Below, in pieces: positions 44,711 to 54,003 of a stretch of 64,000 nt of DNA (its first letter is position 1; every line of letters begins with the position of its first letter). The notes under the pieces are model-generated. The model had not been told where the DNA came from, did not search any database, and was given only the letters and a program-made list of their open reading frames with translations. Source of the DNA: JBCDBL01 sp039183635 (lineage in GTDB: Bacteria > Pseudomonadota > Alphaproteobacteria > Caulobacterales > Parvularculaceae). The stretch spans positions 57,531 through 121,530 of the forward strand of contig JBCDBL010000001.1 of assembly GCA_039183635.1 (NCBI GenBank), written 5' to 3'. Made by a program: the position numbers and the translations under genes.

Positions 44711-45432
44711 TGCTACGAATACTCATCACGTTATTCACGGTCGTTTTTGTTATTAGCGGGCCCGCGCGGGCGGATCAATTCAAAACAGTCGCCGACAATG
44801 GAACCATTGAGGGCTACGCCAGCGCCCTCGACATTACCCGGCTGTCCCTCGTCGGCGATCAAATCGCGTCCGTTAAAAAAACCGACACGGACGAGTTCGG
44901 GGATGATTTCAACATCGCCCACGACACGGCGACCGGCGACATCTATGTGACCCTCCCCGCCGTCTACGACCAGACGCATCTGAACTTCTTCATCACCACC
45001 AAGAAAGGCTTCACCTACAAGGCCCACCTCGCCATTCGCGACACGCCGTCGACGCAGCTTTTCGTGCAAAACCCCGGCGTCGGGTCGGAAGACGCCGAAG
45101 CCTGGGAACTGGAAACGCCGTTCCGGCAGACGGTGATCCGGCTGATCCAGGCGATGTGGACGCGCTCGGTTGTCGACGGTTACGAGGTCAAACGGTCCCT
45201 CGATTTGACGCAAGAAGGCGATACGCTCTCCTACCGCGTCACGGCCCGCTATGACGGCGCGGCGCTGGTCGGCCGCATCCTCAAAGTCGAAAATCTGACA
45301 AACGAGGCGATCCTGCTTTCCGAAGACGCGTTCTTGGTGCCGGGCGTCATCGCCGCAAGCCTCGCCGCCCGCAGTCTCGGCCCCCGAGAAACCGCTTACG
45401 TCTACATCGTCGCGCGGAAGGGGGCTGCGTAA
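44710..45432 (+). CDS. traK: Type-F T4SS secretin-like protein TraK
   Basis: A 240-residue periplasmic protein with a signal peptide ending near PARAD. In F systems TraK (VirB9-like) forms the outer-membrane core with TraV and TraB. VTLPAVYDQTHLNFFITTKK and the C-terminal beta-rich segment fit this family. The ATG at 44710 has GGAGG upstream, and the stop overlaps the traB start. Confidence 0.85.
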   Translation: MLRILITLFTVVFVISGPARADQFKTVADNGTIEGYASALDITRLSLVGDQIASVKKTDTDEFGDDFNIAHDTATGDIYVTLPAVYDQTHLNFFITTKKGFTYKAHLAIRDTPSTQLFVQNPGVGSEDAEAWELETPFRQTVIRLIQAMWTRSVVDGYEVKRSLDLTQEGDTLSYRVTARYDGAALVGRILKVENLTNEAILLSEDAFLVPGVIAASLAARSLGPRETAYVYIVARKGAA

Positions 45433-46664
45433 TGGCGTCCCTGAACGAACGCATCCGACAACGCCAGACGCTTCTGTTCGGCGGATTGGCCGGCGGCGGC
45501 GGTCTCCTGATCGTCCTGTGGCTGATCTTTTCCGGCGGCGGCTCGTCTGAGGACCGCGCCGAACAACTGCGCCGCAGCCTGCAGGTCTCGACCATCGTCA
45601 ACCCGCCGAAGCTTGAGGAAGAATGGCTGACCCAGGCGACGGACCGCCTCAACGCCCTTGAGCGGCAAATGACCGACGTCGAAGCGCTGAAAGCAGAAAA
45701 CGAGGAGCTGCGCGAAACCCTCGGCGCCCGCGACGCGCAGATTCAGGAAATCACCGAGGACGCCAAACGCATTATCGATGTCTATGGCGAGCGGATCGAC
45801 ACGCTGGAAGCGGGCGATAAACGCCGGCGCCGCTCACACCTGGCGACGGAGCCGCGTGAGCCCGGCGTCACGGGATCGACCTTTCCGCCGGCGCCCGCCA
45901 GCGGGCAGAACAGATCGCTTCCTAACGGGTTGCCAGACGCTGTCGCCGCAACGCCGCAACGGAAGATCGAAGTGCTGCGCTTTGATGACGACGTTCCCAA
46001 TGAAGATGATCCCGATGTGTACGATGTCGAAAGCTATTTGCCGCCGAACTCCTACGCGCCGGCGAAAGTGCTAATGGGGGTTGACGCGTCGACAGCGGTG
46101 ACGGCGCAGTCCGATCCCCTCCCCGTCCTCTTTCGCATCACGGGCCCCGCCGTTTCGGTGCTCTCCGGCGGACGCCCTCTCAAAACCGACCTTACGGGAT
46201 GTCTCGTCAACGGCTCGGCGACCGGCGATCTCTCCTCGGAAAAAGTCCTGATCAAACTTCATGTGCTGACCTGCGAGCATGACGGCCGCAAGGTCGCCGT
46301 CGCCGACGTGCAAGGCGTCGTTGCGTACGGCAACAAGGCCGGCGTGCGCGGCCGGGTCGTCTCTCGCGAAGGCGATCTCATCACCAAAGCGTTCCTCGCC
46401 GGCATCGCCGGCGGCGCCGGGCGGGGCCTTTCCGCCAATGTCGATCAAACCTTCCGCCAGGTCGGCATCGGCGAGAACGATCCGCTCACGGCCGGTCAAA
46501 TCGCCAGCGGGTCGTTCGGCCAGGGTCTCGCAACCGCGTCCGACCGCCTCTCCGATTATCTCATCGACCGCGCGGAACAGTACCAACCCATCATCGAAAT
46601 GCCCGCGGGCGTCGACGTCACCCTCGTCTTCATCAACGGCGCCCGCATACGGAAGGACAGATAA
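45432..46664 (+). CDS. traB: Type-F T4SS core protein TraB
   Basis: A 410-residue VirB10-like protein. An N-terminal TM helix (about 14-35) is followed by a coiled coil (about 70-120, NALERQMTDVEALKAENEEL), a Pro-rich linker and a C-terminal beta-barrel domain starting near ITGPAVSVLSGG. It spans the envelope and links the inner-membrane ATPases with the TraK/TraV core. Order traK-traB-dsbC-traV matches Sphingomonas-type F systems. Confidence 0.88.
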   Translation: MASLNERIRQRQTLLFGGLAGGGGLLIVLWLIFSGGGSSEDRAEQLRRSLQVSTIVNPPKLEEEWLTQATDRLNALERQMTDVEALKAENEELRETLGARDAQIQEITEDAKRIIDVYGERIDTLEAGDKRRRRSHLATEPREPGVTGSTFPPAPASGQNRSLPNGLPDAVAATPQRKIEVLRFDDDVPNEDDPDVYDVESYLPPNSYAPAKVLMGVDASTAVTAQSDPLPVLFRITGPAVSVLSGGRPLKTDLTGCLVNGSATGDLSSEKVLIKLHVLTCEHDGRKVAVADVQGVVAYGNKAGVRGRVVSREGDLITKAFLAGIAGGAGRGLSANVDQTFRQVGIGENDPLTAGQIASGSFGQGLATASDRLSDYLIDRAEQYQPIIEMPAGVDVTLVFINGARIRKDR

Positions 46665-46665
46665 C

Positions 46666-47454
46666 ATGCGTATCATCATAGGAGGCGCGTTATTCAGCGC
46701 CGCCGTTTTTCTCTCGGCGATATCGATAGCTCATATGCCAGCGTTCGCTGAACCCGCGACCGATATGGCGGAAGCCCATCTAAAGCAGATCCTCGCCGAG
46801 AGATTGCCGAAATCCGAAGTCTCCCAAATCAACTGCGACGGGTTCGGCGGCCTCTGCCAAATCGTCACAGGCGACAACATTGTCTATACGGACAAGCAAG
46901 CAAGCGTTCTCTTTGTCGGCCGCGCCTTCAATATGGCGACCGGCGCCGATCTGACATCCGCAGCCCGTCAACGGCTTGGCGTTTCGCAGCCTGCCGTGCC
47001 GACAGTCGCTCAATACTCCGTTGATTGGACCGATCTGCCGGCGTCCGGCGCCATTATCCGCAACGCCGGTGCAGCCCATCGGATCGCGGTGATCTCGGAC
47101 CTCCACTGCGGCTATTGCCATCGTCTTGATGCGGAGCTGCAAACCCTCACCGACGTTGAGATTCATGAGTATCTGATCGGTTATCCAGGGCGCGACGACG
47201 CAGCCAAAGCGGTCTATTGCGCGGAGGACCCAAACGCGGCCCTGGCGAAAGCCTATGAGGCCGGCCCGCCGCCGGACGGGAACCCGTGCGACACGGACAA
47301 AGTCGCAGCCAACACCGCGTTTTTCGAACAGCGCGCGTTCGCCGGCACGCCCGTCATCATTCGGTCGGACGGCGCCGTGATCGAAGGATTTAAGGACGCT
47401 GCGTTTCTCAAACTCTGGATCGCCGCCGCCAATACGGATGAGGCGGTGCAATGA
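46666..47454 (+). CDS. dsbC: DsbC-like thiol:disulfide interchange protein of the transfer system
   Basis: A 262-residue periplasmic disulfide isomerase. It has a signal peptide (about 1-27), an N-terminal DsbC-type dimerisation domain (LPKSEVSQINCDGFGGLC) and a thioredoxin domain with active-site CGYC at 148-151 and cis-Pro in AGTPVII. It should help fold the Cys-rich TraU, TraN and TraH proteins. AAGGA lies before the ATG. Confidence 0.88.
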   Translation: MRIIIGGALFSAAVFLSAISIAHMPAFAEPATDMAEAHLKQILAERLPKSEVSQINCDGFGGLCQIVTGDNIVYTDKQASVLFVGRAFNMATGADLTSAARQRLGVSQPAVPTVAQYSVDWTDLPASGAIIRNAGAAHRIAVISDLHCGYCHRLDAELQTLTDVEIHEYLIGYPGRDDAAKAVYCAEDPNAALAKAYEAGPPPDGNPCDTDKVAANTAFFEQRAFAGTPVIIRSDGAVIEGFKDAAFLKLWIAAANTDEAVQ

Positions 47455-47864
47455 TCGGCAAACGCCTTCTTTCCTTCTCCGCCATCTCTTTGCTTGCCGG
47501 CTGCGGCACGACCACGGTGTTCGACGACTGGAGCTGCGATACGCCGACGGGCCGCTGTTCGACCGTCGCCGAAGTCGACGCCGACGCCACGGCGGCGGCG
47601 ACCGGCACGCTTAACGGCTTCCCCCCGACCGTTAAGCTGGCGGAGGGCGCGTCGCCCCCGAAAACGCTCTCCGCCCCCTCGCTTCGTACGCCTCCAAACG
47701 ATGATCCGAGCCCGACCCGCACGCCGGACGTTGTCGCGCGCATCGTCTTTGCGCCGTTTACGGATGGCGCCGGGATCTATCACGGCCGCGCGGTTGTTCA
47801 CGCCGTCATGGAAGACGGCGCCTGGGCGGTGCCTAAAAAAGACGGAGGTCAAGATGGCTTTTGA
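47451..47864 (+). CDS. traV: Type-F T4SS outer-membrane lipoprotein TraV
   Basis: A 137-residue lipoprotein with lipobox LLAGC (Cys18) and a CDTPTGRC pair typical of TraV, followed by a Pro-rich middle part and a conserved tail (RTPDVVARIVFAPFTD). It anchors the TraK-TraB core in the outer membrane. It overlaps dsbC by ATGA and traC by 11 bases. Confidence 0.85.
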   Translation: MIGKRLLSFSAISLLAGCGTTTVFDDWSCDTPTGRCSTVAEVDADATAAATGTLNGFPPTVKLAEGASPPKTLSAPSLRTPPNDDPSPTRTPDVVARIVFAPFTDGAGIYHGRAVVHAVMEDGAWAVPKKDGGQDGF

Positions 47865-50436
47865 TTTTGCCGATGTCGTCAACCGTCTCGGCGGGAGGGT
47901 GCTGGGCGACCACGATCTGATCGATGCGCCCGAGCGACATGTCGAAGCGGACCAGATCGCCAGGGAGATCCTGCCCTATCGCGCCTATGACAAAAAAACG
48001 GGGCTTTATCTCAATCGCAAATCGATCGGGTTCGTCGTCGAGATCGTCCCGCTTCTCGGCGCCGACGATCGCATCGTCAATATCCTCGCCGACCTGTTCC
48101 GCGACGGGATCGAAGACCACACCCATATTCAGGTGATTTCCTGGGCGAGCCCGCGGGTCGGCCACATCCTCGAAAACTGGCGCAAAACCCGCGACGGCGC
48201 CGGCGGCGTCTATGAAACCCTCGCCCGCCATCGAGCCGACCATCTGCAAAACGCGGTCTGGACGTCTTTGTCGTCAACCGCGCCGTTCAATGTGCGCAAC
48301 TTCCGTGTGGTGATCGCCGCCGGCGTTGAAAGCGACGACTTTGAGGCCAAGGCGCCGATGCTGCAATCGCTGTGCGACAGCATGATGGCGACCTTGCGCA
48401 ATATCGGCAGCGACGCTCGCCTCATGGAGCCGGCCTTGCTGATCGGGTTTCTCGATGAAATCCTGAACCCGCGACGGTCCGCCGAGACCATCAAGCCCGC
48501 CTATAACCCCCGCGACTACATTCACGGCCAGATCGTGCGCTCCGACACACGTCTGGAGACGGAAGAAGATGCGATCAAGATCCGCACGACAGCCCGCAAG
48601 CCCCATTCGACTTTCCGCGATCCCTATGAGATCGAAGAGGACGATTACGAGAGAAAAACCTATGAGGCGCGCTGTTTCACGGTCAAAAGCTTTCCCGATG
48701 AATTCGCCCAATGGCGCATGTCAAAACTCATCGGCGACTTTTTCGCCGACCGTTTGCGCCTCCCCTGCCCCACGCTGACGGTGCTCGGGGTCTCCTACCC
48801 AAGCTCGACCGCCGCAACGGCGCGGATGCAAATAAAGTCGACAAGGTCGACACAACAGTCGCGGACAAGTTTCGCGGCGTATCAGCCCTCCATCAAGGAA
48901 AAGGCCGCCGATTGCCAATGGGCATTGGAACAGGCGCAGAACGGACAAAAGTTCGTCCAGGTCGCCTACAGCGCCATCGTCATCGCGGAAGAGGACACCA
49001 TTGAAAACGCCGACAAGGCGATCAGAAACATCTATAAAAACGCCGGCTGGGATCTGACCCTCGAACCGTTGGTGCAGTTGCAGACCTTCGCCCTTGGCCT
49101 GCCGCTGACCCTTGCGGACGGTTTGCACGACGATCTCGCCCGGTTCCTGCGCACCAAGACCGAGGTGACGCGCACCTGCGCCAACCTCGCGCCCCTGCAG
49201 GGCGAGTTTCTCGGTCAAAAAGCGCCCCACATGCTGCTCGTCAGCCGTCGCGGTCAGCCCTATTACTGGTCCGTCTACGGCAATCTCGACGGCAATCACA
49301 ATTCCGCCGTCATGGGAAAATCCGGGTCCGGGAAATCCGTCTGGCTGCAGGACCAGATGACGTCGTTGCGCGGCGCCGGCGCCGCCGTCATCGTCATCGA
49401 CGACGGACGGTCGTTCGAAAATTCCGCCAAACTCCAGGGCGGCGCCTTCGTGGAGTTCTCCCTTAAAAAAGCCGTGTGTCTTAATCCCTTCGCCATGGTC
49501 GATGAAACGCGGACGGAAAAGGATAAGGATTACCGCGCCGACGTGTTGAGCCTCATTAAACTCACGGTCCAGCAAATGGCGCGCTCGGAAGTCGCCGCCA
49601 AGGACGCTGAAAAAGGCTTTATCGATCAAGCGGTGATGGCCGCATGGAATGACAAGGGTCGCACCGCCACTATTGAAGACGTTTGCAGGCATTTGCGCGA
49701 CGCCGGCGATCTCATCGCCAAGGACCTCGCCCAATCGGTGGCGCCTTATGTCGACACGGGCGCCTATGGCGATTTCTTCAACGGTCCGTCATCCCTTGAT
49801 ATCAGTAACGACCTCACCGTCTTTGAGATGGCGGAGTTGGAGTCGAAACCCGACGTCCGCTCCGTCGTGATGCTCGCCATTATGTTCCTGGTGCGCCAGA
49901 AAATGGCCGAGGCAGGGCGCGCGCGGAAGACGGCGCTCTTTATCGACGAAGCCTGGCAGATGCTTGGGGACGGCGCCACGGGTGACTTTGTCGAGGGGTT
50001 TTCCCGGCGGTGCCGTAAATATGGCGGCTCGATCAACACAGCGGCGCAGACCCCCCGCGACTACGCCAAAAGCGCAGGCGCGCGCGCCGCCTACAAAAAC
50101 GCCGACTGGCGGGTGGTGCTGCCCCTGACGCCCGACGACGTCGCCGACGCCCGGGCGCAGGAACAACTCCCGATCGACGCAGCGACCGAAGACACGTTGA
50201 ACAGCCTCAAAGTCTCGCCCAGCGAATTTTCAGAAGCGTTGATCATGGGTCCCCATGGCCAGCATGTCGGCCGCCTCGTGCTCGATCCCTATTCCGCCGC
50301 GCTTTATTCCTCGACGCCGGAAACCGTCGCCGCCGTCGACCGCTTGGTGAAGCACGAAGGCCTCGCCCTCGAAGACGCTATCCAACGGATCGCGTCGGCT
50401 GGTCAGGGTAAGGATCTCGGAGGCGGTCATGGCTGA
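47854..50436 (+). CDS. traC: Type-F T4SS ATPase TraC
   Basis: An 860-residue VirB4-type ATPase. The N-terminal TraC domain includes VVEIVPLLGADDRI. Walker A GKSGSGKS is at 488-495, Walker B ALFIDEAW near 695, and a RecA-like tail includes SINTAAQTPRDYAKS. It powers pilus assembly at the inner membrane. I chose the ATG at 47854 with GGAGG upstream; the frame runs on upstream inside traV but without homology. Confidence 0.92.
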   Translation: MAFDFADVVNRLGGRVLGDHDLIDAPERHVEADQIAREILPYRAYDKKTGLYLNRKSIGFVVEIVPLLGADDRIVNILADLFRDGIEDHTHIQVISWASPRVGHILENWRKTRDGAGGVYETLARHRADHLQNAVWTSLSSTAPFNVRNFRVVIAAGVESDDFEAKAPMLQSLCDSMMATLRNIGSDARLMEPALLIGFLDEILNPRRSAETIKPAYNPRDYIHGQIVRSDTRLETEEDAIKIRTTARKPHSTFRDPYEIEEDDYERKTYEARCFTVKSFPDEFAQWRMSKLIGDFFADRLRLPCPTLTVLGVSYPSSTAATARMQIKSTRSTQQSRTSFAAYQPSIKEKAADCQWALEQAQNGQKFVQVAYSAIVIAEEDTIENADKAIRNIYKNAGWDLTLEPLVQLQTFALGLPLTLADGLHDDLARFLRTKTEVTRTCANLAPLQGEFLGQKAPHMLLVSRRGQPYYWSVYGNLDGNHNSAVMGKSGSGKSVWLQDQMTSLRGAGAAVIVIDDGRSFENSAKLQGGAFVEFSLKKAVCLNPFAMVDETRTEKDKDYRADVLSLIKLTVQQMARSEVAAKDAEKGFIDQAVMAAWNDKGRTATIEDVCRHLRDAGDLIAKDLAQSVAPYVDTGAYGDFFNGPSSLDISNDLTVFEMAELESKPDVRSVVMLAIMFLVRQKMAEAGRARKTALFIDEAWQMLGDGATGDFVEGFSRRCRKYGGSINTAAQTPRDYAKSAGARAAYKNADWRVVLPLTPDDVADARAQEQLPIDAATEDTLNSLKVSPSEFSEALIMGPHGQHVGRLVLDPYSAALYSSTPETVAAVDRLVKHEGLALEDAIQRIASAGQGKDLGGGHG

Positions 50437-50812
50437 CATACGCCCGCGACTCTATCTGTTCTATGCCGCAAGCCTACTCGGCTTCGCGATTGAAAGCGTG
50501 GTGCTGGCGATCGGTCTCACCGTTATCCTCACGGCGATCCTCACAGGGCTGCATCCGACAGCGTTCGCAAATTTCGTGAACCTCCTCGTCGATCATTATT
50601 TGTCAGCGCCGCGCCCGGCGAAAATCGAATTCATGATCGGCGTTCTATTCGCCGGCGTGCTGACGTCGATCTTTGTCGCCGCCGTCCGCGCGCCCGCGCA
50701 CATGCGCCGCATTCGTCAGGATGCGCGCCAACGCTTCGTCGCCAAACGCCATCGGCCCATGCCCCGCATTGAAGCGCAGGCGGACGACGACAAAACGGAG
50801 GCCGCCGAATGA
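50429..50812 (+). CDS. Small membrane protein in the tra operon
   Basis: A 127-residue protein with hydrophobic segments at about 8-40 and 70-88 and a charged, Asp/Glu/Arg-rich C-terminus. It overlaps traC by 8 bases and trbI by 4, so it is a real part of the operon. I do not recognise the family. Position between TraC and TrbI suggests an inner-membrane accessory of pilus assembly. Confidence 0.65.
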   Translation: MADIRPRLYLFYAASLLGFAIESVVLAIGLTVILTAILTGLHPTAFANFVNLLVDHYLSAPRPAKIEFMIGVLFAGVLTSIFVAAVRAPAHMRRIRQDARQRFVAKRHRPMPRIEAQADDDKTEAAE

Positions 50813-51201
50813 CCGACGTTCCGACGCCTTCCTTCAAGTCTCGCATACTCTGGGCCGCGCTTGCGTTGAGCCTGGCCTCACTGCTTTGGCTTGCCATTCT
50901 GACAAAGACGGTTTCCGAGCAACGCGCGCCGGTTATCGTCACCGTGTCCCTCAAAACCATCCTGGAACGGCATATCGAACGTCTCGGCGGCGACGACTTG
51001 ACCAGCGTCGAATTGCAATATCGCTCCGACGCCTATGTCGCCGCGCTAGAACAGGTGATCTCCCATGTGTCGCAAGACGAGGATGTCATCGTTCTCGTCT
51101 CCGAGGCCGTGGTCAGCGACGGCGTCATCGATCTCACCGAGGATGTGGAACGGCTCGCGGGCGATCTCCTTACGCCGACGGAGGCGCGCAATGGCGACTA
51201 A
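50809..51201 (+). CDS. trbI: Type-F conjugation protein TrbI-like
   Basis: A 130-residue protein with one N-terminal TM helix (about 12-33) and a periplasmic part ending in a helical, acidic tail. Size, topology and place before traW fit F-type TrbI, which affects pilus retraction. Sequence signature is weak (ILTKTVSEQRAPVIVTVSLK), so the name rests mostly on context. Confidence 0.68.
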   Translation: MTDVPTPSFKSRILWAALALSLASLLWLAILTKTVSEQRAPVIVTVSLKTILERHIERLGGDDLTSVELQYRSDAYVAALEQVISHVSQDEDVIVLVSEAVVSDGVIDLTEDVERLAGDLLTPTEARNGD

Positions 51202-51682
51202 GGCTGCGAGACGCAGACGGTTTTTGATTTTGCTCGCGCTTGGCCTTGCCTATGCAGCTTATCAGGCGCTGTCGGCGTTCCATGCCCGCTATGTCTTCAC
51301 GGTCAACCATACGGCGAGCCTTTCCCATTGGGCGTTCATCGTCGACCGGCGCGCAACGCCCGAACGCGGCGATCTCATCTACTTCGCGCCGCCGGACAAT
51401 CCCTATTACGCCGATACCGGGTTCGTCAAAATTATCGCCGGCGTTGCGGGGGACGAAGTGCGCCGCGAAGAGCGAACCTATTTTGTCAACGATGTCGAAA
51501 TCGGCGCCGCCAAACCTCGCTCGCAAAAGGGCGACCCGCTCGAACCCGGACCGGTCGGCGTCATTCCCGCAAATACCTACTTCGTATTTACACCGCATAA
51601 GGACTCTTATGACTCGCGCTACAAACAAATCGGCTGGATCGGCCGCGATCGCATTATCGGCGTCGCTCGCCCTGTTCTCTAA
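51191..51682 (+). CDS. S26 signal-peptidase-like conjugal transfer protease
   Basis: A 163-residue S26 serine peptidase of the TraF(RP4)/LepB type. One TM helix is at about 10-30, the NxTxS box NHTASLSHW places nucleophile Ser43, and GFVKIIAGVAGDEV gives the general base Lys80. GRDRIIGVARPVL ends the chain. It probably processes the pilin or other exported Tra proteins. It overlaps trbI by 11 bases and traW by 74 bases. Confidence 0.85.
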   Translation: MATKAARRRRFLILLALGLAYAAYQALSAFHARYVFTVNHTASLSHWAFIVDRRATPERGDLIYFAPPDNPYYADTGFVKIIAGVAGDEVRREERTYFVNDVEIGAAKPRSQKGDPLEPGPVGVIPANTYFVFTPHKDSYDSRYKQIGWIGRDRIIGVARPVL

Positions 51683-52274
51683 CGCCGGCGACATTGTCGT
51701 TGGCCGCGCCGCGGCAAAGGATCTCGGCGTTCACGGGACGCTGTTTGAGATCGTCGAGCCCGACGCCATTGAACAAATCTACAAGCGGCTACGTGACATG
51801 GAGGCGAACGGCGAGATCGCGCGGGCGAACCGCGCCTTCGCCGAACGCGCCCGCGCGAAGATTGAACGGCCTGCGCCCGTCGCCGGGATAAAAGCAACCG
51901 TCGAGGCGCGGACCTGGCTGCACGACCCGACCATCACCATCGGCGAAGACGTCACCGACCATGAGGGCCGGCTGATCGCCAGGGCCGGAACCAAGATCAA
52001 TCCGCTGGACCACCAGGCGTTCACGCAAACCCTCGTCTTCATCGACGGCGATGACGAAGCTCAAATCGCCTGGGCGCGCGAGACGGCGCGCGACCACGTC
52101 CCCACACACATTATATTAGTGGCCGGCGCCCCGCTTCACTTGATCAAGACCCACGAGACGCCGTTTTTCTTCGACCAGGAAGGCCTCCTCACCACACGGT
52201 TCGGCATTACGCACGTTCCGGCGACGGTTCGGCAGGACGGTCTTGCCTTGCGCGTATCGGAGGTGACGTTTTGA
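51609..52274 (+). CDS. traW: Type-F T4SS assembly protein TraW
   Basis: A 221-residue periplasmic protein. The family block LGVHGTLFEIVEPDAIEQIY near the start and RLIARAGTKINPLD later are clear TraW signatures, with GLLTTRFGITHVPA at the end. The ATG at 51609 (AAGGA upstream) supplies a signal sequence but lies 74 bases inside the peptidase gene. The stop overlaps the TTG start of traU. Confidence 0.9.
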   Translation: MTRATNKSAGSAAIALSASLALFSNAGDIVVGRAAAKDLGVHGTLFEIVEPDAIEQIYKRLRDMEANGEIARANRAFAERARAKIERPAPVAGIKATVEARTWLHDPTITIGEDVTDHEGRLIARAGTKINPLDHQAFTQTLVFIDGDDEAQIAWARETARDHVPTHIILVAGAPLHLIKTHETPFFFDQEGLLTTRFGITHVPATVRQDGLALRVSEVTF

Positions 52275-53272
52275 GCCGCCTTCGCATCCTCCTCGTCGCC
52301 TTGTTCGCTGCGTTATCGCTGACAGCCCCGGCGCGGGCGCAAGTCCCCGGCGTCTGTACCGGGCGGTTCGTTAATCCCATTACGGATGTCTGTTGGTCGT
52401 GCCTGTTTCCGATTTCGCTGGGCGCCATTCCGATCTGGCCGAGCGGCAAGGCGGACCCGGCGAATCCCGCCTCGCCCATTTGCCTCTGTGGCGCGCCGAT
52501 TCCGCGCATCGGGCTTTCGGTCGGGTTCTGGGAGCCGGTACGCCTCGCCGACGTCACCAAGAAACCCTGGTGTTTTGTCAATCTCGGCGGGCTCAACCTG
52601 TCGCCCGGCATCGACCTTGGCGTCAAGAAAATGAAATCCAACGACGCCGCCCAGGATGTCGGAAGCTGGCACGTCCATTGGTACGCCTACCCGCTGATTT
52701 ACTGGATGGAGTTGCTGGCGGATTTTCTCTGTCTCGAACCCGGCAGTCTCGACATTGCGTACATCTCCGAACTTGATCCGCTCTGGAACAATGACGAACT
52801 GACATTTCTTCTGAACCCGGAAGCGGTGCTGTTCGGAAACCTGATCGCGCAAGCGGCCTGCGCCGCCGATTGCGCCGCGGCGACGGTGCATCTGCCCATC
52901 GACCAGTTGTTCTGGTGCGCAGGCTGCGTCGGCGGCATGTATCCCATGAACGGCAACATCCAGGCCGAATACGGACAGGTGCAGGGCTCGGTCCTCGCCG
53001 TCAAACGCATGGCGTACAAACTTCATCGCCAGCTTCTGGCGCTCGGCACCATGGGGAGCGCAGGGCTTTGCTCGAAATACCCCATGCCCATCATGCGCAA
53101 GCAGCAATACCGCACGCAAATCATCAATCCGGTCCCTGCCGTTGTTGGTCCCTCCACCTGTCCCCCCATGGGGCGCACCCAAACGCTCTATGAAAGCTTC
53201 AAGATGATTCCGATCATCGGCGAGGATTTCGGCTATCTCATCTGGCGCAAAAGGAATTGCTGCATCCTATGA
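52271..53272 (+). CDS. traU: Type-F T4SS mating-pair stabilisation protein TraU
   Basis: A 333-residue Cys-rich periplasmic protein with a signal peptide ending near ARAQ. TGRFVNPITDVCWSCLFP, GFWEPVRLADVTKKPWCFVN and DQLFWCAGCVGGMYP are diagnostic. It uses a TTG start overlapping the traW stop. It works with TrbC and TraW in pilus assembly and DNA transfer. Confidence 0.95.
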   Translation: MSRLRILLVALFAALSLTAPARAQVPGVCTGRFVNPITDVCWSCLFPISLGAIPIWPSGKADPANPASPICLCGAPIPRIGLSVGFWEPVRLADVTKKPWCFVNLGGLNLSPGIDLGVKKMKSNDAAQDVGSWHVHWYAYPLIYWMELLADFLCLEPGSLDIAYISELDPLWNNDELTFLLNPEAVLFGNLIAQAACAADCAAATVHLPIDQLFWCAGCVGGMYPMNGNIQAEYGQVQGSVLAVKRMAYKLHRQLLALGTMGSAGLCSKYPMPIMRKQQYRTQIINPVPAVVGPSTCPPMGRTQTLYESFKMIPIIGEDFGYLIWRKRNCCIL

Positions 53273-54003
53273 TTATCTGTATATTGATTATATATCTATT
53301 GACCTCCGCAGCATACGCACAAACTAGCGAGATTGACAACACCGTTGACGAACGCGCCCTGAAAGACGCCATCGAACAGACCTTGCCGGAAGCCGGCGCT
53401 TTCGCGCGGTCCCTCGAAGACGCGATTGCAGCGGCGCAGGCAGACGCGGAGGCGCTAGCGGAAACCGCGCAGCGCACCGTTGACACCGGCGAGATCCAGA
53501 CCTCAACAAGCGGCGTCGATATCGACGCCCTGCTCCGGGACCACCAGCCGGCCATCGAACAGGCGCAGGCGGGCCAGCCCCAAGCCCTGCCCTTCATCGC
53601 CTTTGTCAGTCTTTCCATGCCGGAAGACATCCTGAAGCCCCTGATCCGGGATGTCGCCCGCGCCGGCGGCGTCGCCGTGTTGCGCGGGTTTAAAGACGGA
53701 TCCGTGCGCACAACCGCCGCCGCCCTGCAGGAGATGCTCGGCGTCGACGCCTCTCTCGGCGGCGCCGCGATCGATCCTCGCCTTTTCCGGTCTTTCGCTG
53801 TTGAGGCCGTCCCCACCTTCGTCATGCCCGCCGGCGCCCTCGGCGTGTGCGATGCGCCGAACTGCACTGAACCCGCCCCGGCGCACGACCGGATCGCCGG
53901 CAACGTCACCGTCGCCTACGCCCTTCGTCAGCTTACGGAGCAAGGAGAGGCCGCGCCGGACAAGGCCGAACATTATCTGAAGCGACTGGAGGCCAGCCGA
54001 TGA
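53269..54003 (+). CDS. trbC: Type-F conjugation protein TrbC
   Basis: A 244-residue periplasmic protein. It has a short signal peptide (ends near AYAQ), a coiled-coil-prone middle, and the F-type TrbC block FVSLSMPEDILKPLIRDVAR. GGVAVLRGFKDGS follows. The ATG at 53269 overlaps the traU stop. It forms a complex with TraW and TraU. Confidence 0.88.
   Translation: MIICILIIYLLTSAAYAQTSEIDNTVDERALKDAIEQTLPEAGAFARSLEDAIAAAQADAEALAETAQRTVDTGEIQTSTSGVDIDALLRDHQPAIEQAQAGQPQALPFIAFVSLSMPEDILKPLIRDVARAGGVAVLRGFKDGSVRTTAAALQEMLGVDASLGGAAIDPRLFRSFAVEAVPTFVMPAGALGVCDAPNCTEPAPAHDRIAGNVTVAYALRQLTEQGEAAPDKAEHYLKRLEASR

Noticed and set aside
48721..49734. Long minus-strand open frame opposite traC
   Set aside because: It lies wholly inside the well-supported traC gene, and its residues show no domain signature. 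High GC produces long antisense frames here.
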